A DNA stretch of 64,000 bases, taken from Candidatus Saccharimonadota bacterium (GTDB lineage Bacteria; Patescibacteriota; Saccharimonadia; Saccharimonadales; Saccharimonadaceae). The position numbers and the translations under genes were made by a program. Location: assembly GCA_017433855.1 (NCBI GenBank), contig JAFRGM010000004.1:82025-146024 (forward strand), written 5' to 3'. Positions 26,054 to 37,046 of this stretch are shown here, one piece after another. Position 1 is the stretch's first letter; each line of letters begins with the position of its first letter. The notes under the pieces were generated by a model. The model did not search any database. It saw only the letters and a list, made by a program, of their open reading frames with translations, and was not told where the DNA came from.

Positions 26054-27631
26054 CTATAGCGCAATCTTACCGGCTGTATTGCGAAAATGCCTAAGTGTAA
26101 ATCTTGCATCGGCGCCTAGCTTTACCGCCGGATTCATAATATCATATTTGTCGAAAACTTTTTTAATTCCTAGATAAGTAGTTTTTACCGCATCTGGCAT
26201 TTCGGCATTGGTCACCAGGGCCTTTACGCGACCCTCTGGTGCTCCGAAAGTTAGTTCGCCACGCTGTCTTTTAATGATATATGCACCGGCCCGCAAGAAT
26301 GCTGTAGCCTTTTTGTTGAAATCATTTTCGTCCACATCAAATTTTGGCCTCAAATGATAATTCTCTGCACTATACGACCCATACAGCTTCAAATCTAAGT
26401 TTAGTCCATTTCCCACCACTTCAAGGTCGTTAATAAAGCTAGACATATTTCGTCTTGGCACATAAAAATCCGTCACAATTGGTGGACGCTCTTCACTCCT
26501 GGCCTGGTTCAAGAAACAACCAAGCGAATTCTGTAATTCATTTAGTGCTACCTCGGTGGCCGGCGATTCTATAATCAATCTAGAAGTTTTTGGTAATCGT
26601 CGTTCTAATTTTGCTAACTTTTTCAGCGCGTGAGCGCGTCTAGTGTCATATTCTGCATATACCACAAATCCAGATTCTAGCGAACTCGTAATATCGCTAA
26701 GACGTTTGCCAGTCTCCTCGGCGATTCGGATAATGTCAATATCATAAATATCTAACACTCTAGGGTGCAAACGATTTGCCGCCTCCAAAAACACTTCAGC
26801 ATCATGGTAATCTTCAAAAGTTGCAGCTACGCGCTTCGCTGGTTTTCGTATTGGTACAGCACGCAAAATTACTTCAGTAATCACACCTAAAGTCCCTTGC
26901 GCGCCAAAGAATAGCGGCAGTAGATTAAAGGTCTTTTTGGAACTAACTTTAGTGATATTATGATAGCCGGCCTGTCCCTTTGTCGTGGCAATTTCGTTTA
27001 GTGCCTCTGTATGAGCTGCGATTTCACTAATCTTACGATAGATTGTCCCCTCTAGTGATTTTTCACTAGCTTTTCTCGTGAGCGTTCGTCGGTTCAAAGT
27101 TTCGGTCTGCAAGATGTCGCCATTGGATAGCACCACCTCAATTCGCTCTACATATTTGGCAATGCCATCGTATTTGCCATCGCATGGACTCACGGGGCAA
27201 TTAGATATAAGCCCGCCAATCGTGTTGTTTTCGTGTTCTTCAATCGGAATGGTTAGACCACTCAGTGACAGGGCGGTATTTAGCTCTTTTAGGGTAATGC
27301 CGGCCTGCACTCTCACTAGACGTTCACGACGATCCGCTTCCAGTAGGCGATTTAACTTCTCTGTAGAAATCACCATGCCATTACCGAGATCTGCCCCAGT
27401 TTCGTCTAAGCCAGCTCCCCGCACCGTTACGGGTAGATTGATACCCTTTGCCGCTAGCTGATAGCTAAATCTTAATAATTTACGCACATCATCAGTAGAT
27501 TCTGGTAAAGCTACAATACGAGGCTTAATTTTTAGCACGGAGCGATCTACCGCGTATGCATCAAGAATATCTTGCGAATCAAAAACATTCCCTACTGTCA
27601 ACTGATTTAGATACCTCGCAATTTTACCCAT
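26054..27631 (-). CDS. FAD-linked oxidase, D-lactate/glycolate dehydrogenase-like
   Basis: A protein of 525 residues. The FAD-binding PCMH domain (about 15-220) shows ALPESTDDVRKLL, VTVRGAGLDETGADLG and the ENNTIGGLISN loop. The C-terminal FAD-oxidase domain ends NPAVKLGADARF. The family includes D-lactate dehydrogenase, GlcD and alkyl-DHAP synthase, and the substrate is not certain. ATG at 27631 comes 10 bases after a TATAAT box, so the leader is only a few bases long. Confidence 0.82.
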   Translation of the reverse strand: MGKIARYLNQLTVGNVFDSQDILDAYAVDRSVLKIKPRIVALPESTDDVRKLLRFSYQLAAKGINLPVTVRGAGLDETGADLGNGMVISTEKLNRLLEADRRERLVRVQAGITLKELNTALSLSGLTIPIEEHENNTIGGLISNCPVSPCDGKYDGIAKYVERIEVVLSNGDILQTETLNRRTLTRKASEKSLEGTIYRKISEIAAHTEALNEIATTKGQAGYHNITKVSSKKTFNLLPLFFGAQGTLGVITEVILRAVPIRKPAKRVAATFEDYHDAEVFLEAANRLHPRVLDIYDIDIIRIAEETGKRLSDITSSLESGFVVYAEYDTRRAHALKKLAKLERRLPKTSRLIIESPATEVALNELQNSLGCFLNQARSEERPPIVTDFYVPRRNMSSFINDLEVVGNGLNLDLKLYGSYSAENYHLRPKFDVDENDFNKKATAFLRAGAYIIKRQRGELTFGAPEGRVKALVTNAEMPDAVKTTYLGIKKVFDKYDIMNPAVKLGADARFTLRHFRNTAGKIAL

Positions 27632-27687
27632 CCTACTTATGATTATATCACATCGTTCCATTTTGTTGTAATTTTCTTAATTTTAAA

Positions 27688-27709
27688 ATCCCCCTGTTGC
27701 CAGGGGGAT
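27688..27709 (-). terminator. Terminator of the orphan gene 27743-28192
   Basis: ATCCCCCTG, TTGC, CAGGGGGAT stem-loop followed on the lower strand by TTTTAAAATT. A second hairpin (27712-27742, GCCAATCAC/GTGATTGGC) lies directly after the stop codon. Confidence 0.8.
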
Positions 27710-27742
27710 GCGCCAATCACTTGCTAGCCATTAGTGATTGGC

Positions 27743-28192
27743 TCAGACGCGGGAAAGAAGTTTGATGCGTGACTGCAACTTTTTTCTGAGACTCAGCTCG
27801 TGCAGTATCAGCTTGGTGATTTGGCCGTTGTCGGCCTTCTCCGGGATAATCGTAACCGGGAAGAAGTCTTCGGGCGCGCCGGAGATGCCTTCAATCTGCT
27901 CCAGTTGCGTCTGGAGACTCAAACGATCTTGCAGAATCTCCTGCAGCAGGCTGTAGGGCGGGCTCCATACTGCGCCAATAAACTTCACGGCCTCCGAACC
28001 ATCGTTCAGGACGGCCTCCGCCATTTCGCTGTCCAGCTGGCTCATCACTCGCAGGCTGACGTGTCCGGTGATTAACTTTTTCAGGCTACGCGTCATCAGG
28101 TCGCCGTTGTTGCTCGTGATGCGATAGCTGAAGCGACGACGCTTGCCGGCGCACTCCACCTCGACGGTTACGTATCTTTCCTTGCTCTTCAT
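27743..28192 (-). CDS. Hypothetical protein, atypical composition
   Basis: A protein of 149 residues not recognised: a basic N-terminus (KSKERYVTVEVECAGKRRR), then mixed alpha/beta sequence, with no membrane segment. The start at 28192 follows a strong GGGGGAG. It has its own promoter (TTGCCA-N17-TACAAT, 28273-28301), a leader of about 75 nt and its own terminator. Codon use is G/C-rich (CTG, CGC, CAG) and the stop is TGA, unlike most neighbours. This resembles a recently acquired moron-like unit. Confidence 0.75.
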   Translation of the reverse strand: MKSKERYVTVEVECAGKRRRFSYRITSNNGDLMTRSLKKLITGHVSLRVMSQLDSEMAEAVLNDGSEAVKFIGAVWSPPYSLLQEILQDRLSLQTQLEQIEGISGAPEDFFPVTIIPEKADNGQITKLILHELSLRKKLQSRIKLLSRV

Positions 28193-28272
28193 AAAGAACT
28201 CCCCCAAATTAAATTCAAAGGCCATCTCCCCGCATTAGCTAGCACGATTAGATGAAGACCTTTGTTAAACAT

Positions 28273-28301
28273 ATTGTACCACAAAAATTATTCTTTGGCA
28301 A
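28273..28301 (-). promoter_or_regulatory. Promoter of the orphan gene 27743-28192
   Basis: TTGCCA, 17 bp, TACAAT on the lower strand; the start site falls about 75 nt before the gene. Confidence 0.65.
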
Positions 28302-28333
28302 GAAAAAACACCCAACAGAGTGCTTGCTAATTG

Positions 28334-28360
28334 GTGCTTGGTACCCGAGACAGGACTTGA
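28334..28360 (-). repeat. Partial copy of the tRNA-Leu 3' end
   Basis: 27 bp repeating 28396-28422 with one mismatch: the T-arm end, the acceptor strand, CCA and five bases beyond. It lies about 62 bp downstream of the tRNA. The bases between form a hairpin with the copy (GGACTTG/CAAGTCC). Confidence 0.85.
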
Positions 28361-28400
28361 TTCGTAAGAACAAGTCCGTAGTATGCACTAAAATAGTGCT

Positions 28401-28485
28401 TGGTGCCCGAGACAGGACTTGAACCTGCACACCTAATGGCATATGCTCCTAAGGCATACGTGTATACCAATTTCACCACTCGGGC
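28401..28485 (-). tRNA. tRNA-Leu (anticodon UAG), CCA encoded
   Basis: 85 nt with acceptor stem GCCCGAG/CTCGGGC, a long variable arm, T-loop GGTTCAAGTCC and the encoded CCA. The anticodon loop CTTAGGA gives UAG, reading CUA/CUN leucine codons. The long variable arm is typical of class II leucine tRNAs. A duplicated 3' tail lies downstream at 28334-28360. Confidence 0.95.
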
Positions 28486-28516
28486 CTAACACAATTTTAG
28501 CATAGTAAGCCCAAAA

Positions 28517-28538
28517 AAGCAATCCCAAGGACTGCTTT
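28517..28538 (-). terminator. Terminator after the NTG-anchored surface protein gene
   Basis: AGCAGTCC pairs with GGATTGCT (one G-T pair) and is followed by TTTTTT on the lower strand. Confidence 0.75.
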
Positions 28539-28594
28539 TATGGCGCCGCAAAGGCTCAAATTTTATGTCAGATCCTTAAGCCTCGTGCCTAAGT

Positions 28595-28984
28595 TTAAGC
28601 GCGACGTTTATTCAATACAACGGTCGTCACTACGGTGGTTAAAGCACCTAGGCCTAATGCTATTGGCAGTAAATCTTCTGGCCCGGTGTTTGGCACGCTA
28701 GTTGGAGTGACTATTGCAGGGCTAGTTGTTTTGGCGGTAGTGTTAGACGCGGCCGCATTCGTGTTTGATGCACTCTTGGTGGTTGTTGCGGGCTTCTCAG
28801 TCTCTTTTTTATCTTCCACCAAAGTAAACTCAGTGTTCTCTTCGCCACCAAGATTTACGCTAGTTTTATTGGTCGCCACCACCACGATAGACACGATTAG
28901 CGCCAAGATAACCGCCACAGTTGCCACTGCAAAAATAATAACTTTACGGCGTTCTTTGGCTTGCATTTCATCTGGATTATACAT
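28595..28984 (-). CDS. Small surface protein with LPXTG-like sorting tail
   Basis: A protein of 129 residues starting at 28984 after AAGGAG. It has an N-terminal membrane segment (about 18-40), a low-complexity Thr/Ser/Asn/Ala region, and a C-terminal VPNTG, hydrophobic stretch and RR tail that follow the pattern of a sortase signal. Having both an N-terminal anchor and a C-terminal sorting-like tail is typical of small wall-linked stalk proteins. No sortase is in the window, so anchoring is inferred. Promoter TTGATT-N17/18-TATAAT lies just upstream. Confidence 0.7.
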   Translation of the reverse strand: MYNPDEMQAKERRKVIIFAVATVAVILALIVSIVVVATNKTSVNLGGEENTEFTLVEDKKETEKPATTTKSASNTNAAASNTTAKTTSPAIVTPTSVPNTGPEDLLPIALGLGALTTVVTTVVLNKRRA

Positions 28985-29046
28985 GAAAAACTCCTTATTC
29001 ACACCATTATATCACACTTTTGCTAAAAAATCAAGATTATTGTTTA

Positions 29047-29568
29047 CTACTTATGGTAAGCTGATAAACGCGCCGCTGCATATTGACGAGTTTTTTCCAG
29101 GTTAAGACCGCTTATTATAGGGGCCTCTTTTGGGTGCGACAAAACTAATATGCCGTTTGGCGCTAGCCAATCCGCTACCCGCGCCAAGTCCTCCGATACG
29201 AAATTATCGTACGGTGGATCCGCCAAAATTATATCAAAAGTCATATCGGTAGTAAAAACCGCCACATCGCCTCTAACCACCTCACAGTTCTCCGCTCCAA
29301 GCTCCATGATATTCTGCCGAACACAGTCTAGTGCGGTGGGATTTTTTTCTACAAAAACTATTTTGCTTGCTCCACGGCTCGCCGCCTCTAGGCCCAAAGC
29401 GCCGCTACCAGCATAGAGGTCTAATACCGTTCGGCCATCCAAGGAATTACCAACCATATTAAACAATGCCAGCCGTTCTCGCTCGCCCATTGGATGAGTT
29501 TTGCCTCCGGGCGTCAAAATCTTTCTCCCCCTCAGTTTCCCGGCTGTAATCTTGACAAATTCACTCAT
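29047..29568 (-). CDS. rsmD: 16S rRNA (guanine-966-N2)-methyltransferase RsmD
   Basis: A protein of 173 residues with the SAM-binding motif LDLYAGSGALGLEAASRG, the N-terminal RGRKILTP and the catalytic DPPY. It methylates G966 of 16S rRNA. It lies 20 bp after recG and is probably co-transcribed. Confidence 0.92.
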   Translation of the reverse strand: MSEFVKITAGKLRGRKILTPGGKTHPMGERERLALFNMVGNSLDGRTVLDLYAGSGALGLEAASRGASKIVFVEKNPTALDCVRQNIMELGAENCEVVRGDVAVFTTDMTFDIILADPPYDNFVSEDLARVADWLAPNGILVLSHPKEAPIISGLNLEKTRQYAAARLSAYHK

Positions 29569-29588
29569 ATCAATATAATTCAGAATCC

Positions 29589-31646
29589 TTAGTTTAATGT
29601 GGTTAGCTGTTGATATTTTGAAATCCCAGCCGCCAATTCCTTATATTCTAACACATTTTTACCGGTTTGTAAAAATAATTCTACGTCAGCTTGCGCCCTG
29701 TGGATGAGCTTTGTATCAGAAAGCGATGCAATTCTAAGATCTAATGCGCCGTGTTGCAATGCTCCATAGATTTCTCCGGGGCCTCTTATTTTCAAATCTA
29801 TCTCAGCCAAATGGAAGCCATCGCTAGATTTGGCAATTTCGCGTAGCCGCATTGATGGTTTAGTATCACCGGAAGTTAAAAGTACACAATAAGATTTTGA
29901 CGCACCGCGCCCCACTCGGCCACGCAGCTGATGTAATTGTGCTAGGCCATACGAATCGGCATTTTCTATCACCATAAAGGTAGCAGTGGGTACGTCCACC
30001 CCCACTTCTACCACCGTTGTAGAAACCAAAATATCAATTTCCCCGCGCGCAAAACGTTCCATGATGTCATCTTTTTCTGCCGGCTTCATTTTGCCATGCA
30101 AAAACTCCACCTTCGCCCGAGGAAAAGCCTGTTGCAACTTGCGCGTCCGTGTTTTAACTGAAGTCGCTTCCGACACCGTGCTGTCATCAATAGCCTTACA
30201 AATCCAATAAATCTGCTGCCCCTTTGCCCGCGAGCCCTTGGCTAAACCTTTTGCGTCTGGTGGCAATGTCATCGTTGCGGCGATTTTTGGATAAAGTCGC
30301 TCTTTAGTGTCCACTTCCGTTAAGATAGAAGTTTCAATCGGCTGACGTCCTGCTGGCAGCTCATTTAGCACGGATACGTCTAGGTCGCCGAACACTGTTA
30401 ATTGTAAAGAACGCGGAATCGGTGTGGCTGTCATAGCAAGTAGATGCGGCGCCAGCCCAGCGGGTGATTTTAGGGCTAATTTTTGCCTCTGCCCCACCCC
30501 AAATCGGTGTTGTTCATCAATCACCACTAGCCCCAATCGCTTAAACTCCGTATCGTCGGTAAGTAGCGCATGGGTGCCAATTACTACGTCTACCTCACCA
30601 TCCAAAATCCGCCTTTTAAGCTCCGGCTTCTTTTTGGTGGCACCAGTGAGGAGCGCCACTTTTATATCGAATTGTTCTAGTAGTGCCGCCAAACCTTCAA
30701 AATGCTGATTTGCCAAAATCGCCGTTGGAGCAATTAGTGCTACCTGTAGCCCACTCAGCACCGCTTCATAAGCGGCCAGCGCCGCTACCATTGTTTTGCC
30801 AGAACCCACATCGCCCTGCAACAATCTATTCATGGGAATATCGCGCTCCATATCTTGAAAAATCTCCCAAGCCGCCAATCGCTGTGCATTGGTAAGCCGA
30901 AACGGCAATTTTGCCACAAAAGCACGAATTTTCTCGGCATCAAATTTTGCTGGTAGCGCCTTTAACTTGTCGTTTTCGCGTCGGTTGAGCTTAGCCGCCA
31001 AAATCAGTGCAAATAATTCCTCATAAGCCAAATACTCCCGCGCCCTTGTTGCGTCGGCTATAGAATTGGGAAAATGCACCCGAAACAAAGCATCTTTTCG
31101 CACGCCAGCGCGCACGGTTGGCAACAAATCTGGTATAGCACTAAACTTATCACGCGCCCCATTCATTAATTTTTTGAAATCATAAGATTTTAACGTACCG
31201 TGTGCTTTGTAGACTGGGTTAATGCCAGCTTCCGGGTCTATATCTGTCACGAGTGCCGCCGCCGGCGACGACAACTGGTAGCGATTGTTTTTTAGTTCAT
31301 AATTCCCAGTAAAATAATACTCTTTGGTCGGGTCAAATTGTTTGGCTCGGTAAGCCTGATTAAACCACACTACTTTCACCGCGCCAGTATTGTCACGCAC
31401 TACCCCCTCAGTGATCGATAAATTACGCCGCCTAGCTCGGCGCGTGCTCAGCGAGTCAATCTTCCCCTTCACCACTACTTTGCCAGGCCGCATCGCTGCA
31501 ATCGTAGTAGCCATCTGAAAACTCTCATACTCGCGTGGCAAATTATAAAAAAAATCCCGCAGAGTTTTGATGCCGGCTCTTTTAAGTATTTCTGCTTTTT
31601 TGGGACCTACCCCCTTTAGCTCTTCTACTCCGCTCGTTAAATCCAT
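29589..31646 (-). CDS. recG: ATP-dependent DNA helicase RecG
   Basis: A protein of 685 residues: an N-terminal wedge domain with LKGVGPKKAEILKRAG, Walker A GDVGSGKTMVA, DEQHRFGVGQR, ATPIPRSL and a C-terminal helicase domain with QLRGRVGRG. It regresses stalled forks and processes branched DNA. TATAAT ends 6 bases before the ATG and there is no Shine-Dalgarno. Confidence 0.95.
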   Translation of the reverse strand: MDLTSGVEELKGVGPKKAEILKRAGIKTLRDFFYNLPREYESFQMATTIAAMRPGKVVVKGKIDSLSTRRARRRNLSITEGVVRDNTGAVKVVWFNQAYRAKQFDPTKEYYFTGNYELKNNRYQLSSPAAALVTDIDPEAGINPVYKAHGTLKSYDFKKLMNGARDKFSAIPDLLPTVRAGVRKDALFRVHFPNSIADATRAREYLAYEELFALILAAKLNRRENDKLKALPAKFDAEKIRAFVAKLPFRLTNAQRLAAWEIFQDMERDIPMNRLLQGDVGSGKTMVAALAAYEAVLSGLQVALIAPTAILANQHFEGLAALLEQFDIKVALLTGATKKKPELKRRILDGEVDVVIGTHALLTDDTEFKRLGLVVIDEQHRFGVGQRQKLALKSPAGLAPHLLAMTATPIPRSLQLTVFGDLDVSVLNELPAGRQPIETSILTEVDTKERLYPKIAATMTLPPDAKGLAKGSRAKGQQIYWICKAIDDSTVSEATSVKTRTRKLQQAFPRAKVEFLHGKMKPAEKDDIMERFARGEIDILVSTTVVEVGVDVPTATFMVIENADSYGLAQLHQLRGRVGRGASKSYCVLLTSGDTKPSMRLREIAKSSDGFHLAEIDLKIRGPGEIYGALQHGALDLRIASLSDTKLIHRAQADVELFLQTGKNVLEYKELAAGISKYQQLTTLN

Positions 31647-31664
31647 AGCCTAATTATAACACAG

Positions 31665-32438
31665 CTACTTAGCCGTCCCACTGTGCTCGGCGCGCCATTT
31701 TGCAATTTCGCCATGATTACCCGAAAGTAAAACATCCGGCACCTTCATCCCGCGAAAATCATAAGGCTTTGTGTATTGCGGATACTCCAAATTGTCTCCA
31801 TCTGAGAATGATTCAATTTGCGCCGACTGCTCCCCACCAAGTACCCCAGGAATCAAACGTACCACCGAATCAATAATAATCAGCGCCGGCAACTCGCCGC
31901 CCGTTAGTACATACTTCCCGAGTGAAATTTTATAGTCTACAATTGACAATATTCGTTCATCATATCCCTCATAATGTGGACACAAAATAATGTAATGTGT
32001 GTCTGGCGTGGCCGAAATACCTTCGCGAAGGGCCTCCGGAGCCTGGCAAGGCGAGGATGAGCGGCGCCCACCCGTGGCGACGGGCTGGGCGAACGCAGCC
32101 CGAGCGGAGGTTGTTTTAACCAGCATTCCTGCCATACGTTGCGCCATCTCTTGATTCCAAATTTGCCCTACCGGAGTTGGCAAAATCACTTTAGCCATAG
32201 GATCTTTGGCTTTCACCGATTCTATCGCATTAAAAACCGGCTCACATCTAAGCAGCATCCCATCTCCGCCACCGTACGGCGTGTCGTCTACCGAGCGGTG
32301 CGGCCCCAGGCCAAATTCCCGCAGATTCACAAACTCAAACCGGGCAAGCCCCTTTTCTGCGGCCTTCCACATCATTGAGGTCTTGAGATATGGCTCCAGT
32401 GCCTCCGGGAACAAAGTGATAATCGTAAACTTAATCAT
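31665..32438 (-). CDS. trmD: tRNA (guanine-37-N1)-methyltransferase TrmD with inserted element
   Basis: A protein of 257 residues. The SPOUT methyltransferase motifs are intact: TIITLFPEAL, DDTPYGGGDGML, CPHYEGYDER, and the knot GKYVLTGGELPA with SVVRLIPGVLGG. It makes m1G37 in tRNA and is normally essential. Residues about 106-145 (VKTTSARAAFAQPVATGG and onward) have no equivalent in the family and come from the palindromic element at 32015-32115, inserted just before the knot. Without them the protein would be about 217 residues. TATAAT ends 6 bases before the ATG, so the mRNA is probably leaderless. Confidence 0.95.
   Translation of the reverse strand: MIKFTIITLFPEALEPYLKTSMMWKAAEKGLARFEFVNLREFGLGPHRSVDDTPYGGGDGMLLRCEPVFNAIESVKAKDPMAKVILPTPVGQIWNQEMAQRMAGMLVKTTSARAAFAQPVATGGRRSSSPCQAPEALREGISATPDTHYIILCPHYEGYDERILSIVDYKISLGKYVLTGGELPALIIIDSVVRLIPGVLGGEQSAQIESFSDGDNLEYPQYTKPYDFRGMKVPDVLLSGNHGEIAKWRAEHSGTAK
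32015..32115 (+). repeat. Palindromic structured element, copy 2, inside trmD
   Basis: The core (32030-32101) is nearly identical to that in mnmA. Most differences are compensatory: GGGC/GCCC replaces GGAC/GTCC, and GCCCA/TGGGC replaces GCTCG/CGAGC in the large hairpin. The outer arms (ACCTTCGC at 32019-32026 with GCGGAGGT at 32104-32111) are unrelated to those of copy 1 but still pair. The element lies antisense to trmD and stays open in the trmD frame. Confidence 0.88.
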
Positions 32439-32460
32439 TCCTATATTATATCATAAAAAT

Positions 32461-32483
32461 ACCGCCGCGTAAAACGCGACGGT
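32461..32483 (-). terminator. Terminator of the DUF5680 gene
   Basis: ACCGTCGCGT, TTT, ACGCGGCGGT on the lower strand, followed by ATTTTTAT. Confidence 0.8.
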
Positions 32484-32495
32484 AATTTTGGGATT

Positions 32496-32990
32496 TTACC
32501 AGAGATTCACGAAGCCACCCGTATAGGTGCAGGTATAAACTCGCCGGTTGGCGAGATCACGAATCTCCTCGGAACCACTGAAGTCGGCAATCGTGCCGCG
32601 ACACTGATTCCGGTACAGGAAATCGTTCGGATGCTGATACAGCTCCGGACCGCGCACGGGCCGGTTGGACGGCGTAACCTTAAGCGCCGCCTTCAGACAG
32701 TTCATCACCTCTTCCTTGATGGAGGCGTAGCGCTCCTCAAGGCGGCCGCGATAAACCATCGTCCAGCATACTACCGACTTGTAAGAGACGGTCGTGATGC
32801 CACTAAAAGGCTCGCCACCGTACCAGGTGTCCTCGTAGTACCAGTCCCCATCATCGAACGTACTGATAAAACTGCCGTTTGCCAAGTCCACCGGCTCCGC
32901 AGCTCCATAGTTGGCGTTTGCGAGCGCAGTGTTCAGAAAGGCAATCAGCTCGTCCGCTTTCTTCTCTGCAAAATTCTTACCAAGGTACAT
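32496..32990 (-). CDS. DUF5680 family protein, atypical composition
   Basis: A protein of 164 residues recognised as DUF5680 from DGDWYYEDTWYGGEPFSG, VCWTMVYRG, PVRGPELY and the ending VYTCTYTGGF. Its function is unknown; relatives are small soluble proteins often next to transferred genes. The start at 32990 follows GGGGG after a leader containing a GTAGC/GCTAC hairpin. It has its own promoter (33041-33069) and terminator, and a higher G/C content and codon use than trmD and obgE beside it. Confidence 0.75.
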   Translation of the reverse strand: MYLGKNFAEKKADELIAFLNTALANANYGAAEPVDLANGSFISTFDDGDWYYEDTWYGGEPFSGITTVSYKSVVCWTMVYRGRLEERYASIKEEVMNCLKAALKVTPSNRPVRGPELYQHPNDFLYRNQCRGTIADFSGSEEIRDLANRRVYTCTYTGGFVNLW

Positions 32991-33040
32991 TATTGTAATC
33001 CCCCTACAATAAAATCTAGTAGCCAAGGCTACCATCTCTT

Positions 33041-33069
33041 ATTATAGCACACTTTTGTAAAAAAGTCAA
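33041..33069 (-). promoter_or_regulatory. DUF5680 gene promoter
   Basis: TTGACT, 17 bp, extended -10 TGC-TATAAT on the lower strand. Confidence 0.75.
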
Positions 33070-33082
33070 TACACACACCATA

Positions 33083-33237
33083 AAAAAGAGATAGCCTGAA
33101 TTCTATCTCTTTTCGCTGATGCGCGCCCACCCTTGGGGCACATTGGTTTGTTTTAATCCGCTGTTTTTGTTTTTATTAATGTAAGTCTCCACACTCCACT
33201 AACTACTCAGTGGAACCCCTGTGAAGCGTACCAGCTT
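33083..33237 (-). ncRNA. Unidentified small RNA of about 155 nt
   Basis: A perfect consensus promoter (TTGACA-N17-TATAAT, 33244-33272) drives a stretch with no plausible reading frame, ending in a strong terminator (AAAGAGATAG/CTATCTCTTT plus T run, 33085-33113). Its ends pair (GCTGGTACGC with GCGCATCAGC). Inside lie GGGGT/GCCCC, a CACTGAGTAGTTAGTG hairpin and an A-rich loop. The layout of a long interrupted rod recalls 6S RNA, but I cannot match the class. SRP RNA, tmRNA and RNase P RNA hallmarks are absent. Confidence 0.7.
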
Positions 33238-33243
33238 ACTTTT

Positions 33244-33272
33244 ATTATAAGCATAAGCGTTTAGATTGTCAA
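33244..33272 (-). promoter_or_regulatory. Consensus promoter of the small RNA
   Basis: TTGACA, 17 bp, TATAAT: the only perfect match to the housekeeping consensus noticed in the window. Confidence 0.85.
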
Positions 33273-33288
33273 GGCTTTTTTACTAAAA

Positions 33289-34725
<1,437 letters not shown>

Positions 34726-34799
34726 TTATCACTTTTCAAGACAAACTCGCAAATTACACTAACTAGCTATTAGCGCAAAATTATGCTATAATATACATT

Positions 34800-36982
<2,183 letters not shown>

Positions 36983-37046
36983 TCAGCTAGATTGTGCCAT
37001 TATAGTCTGCGCCTAAACCAAAGCTGAATCAACTACGCCAATACAT

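Noticed and set aside
33083-33237. SRP RNA, tmRNA or RNase P RNA
   Set aside because: None of their conserved cores (GGAAGC-type SRP loop, tRNA-like end, GAGGAAAGUC-type P4) is present.
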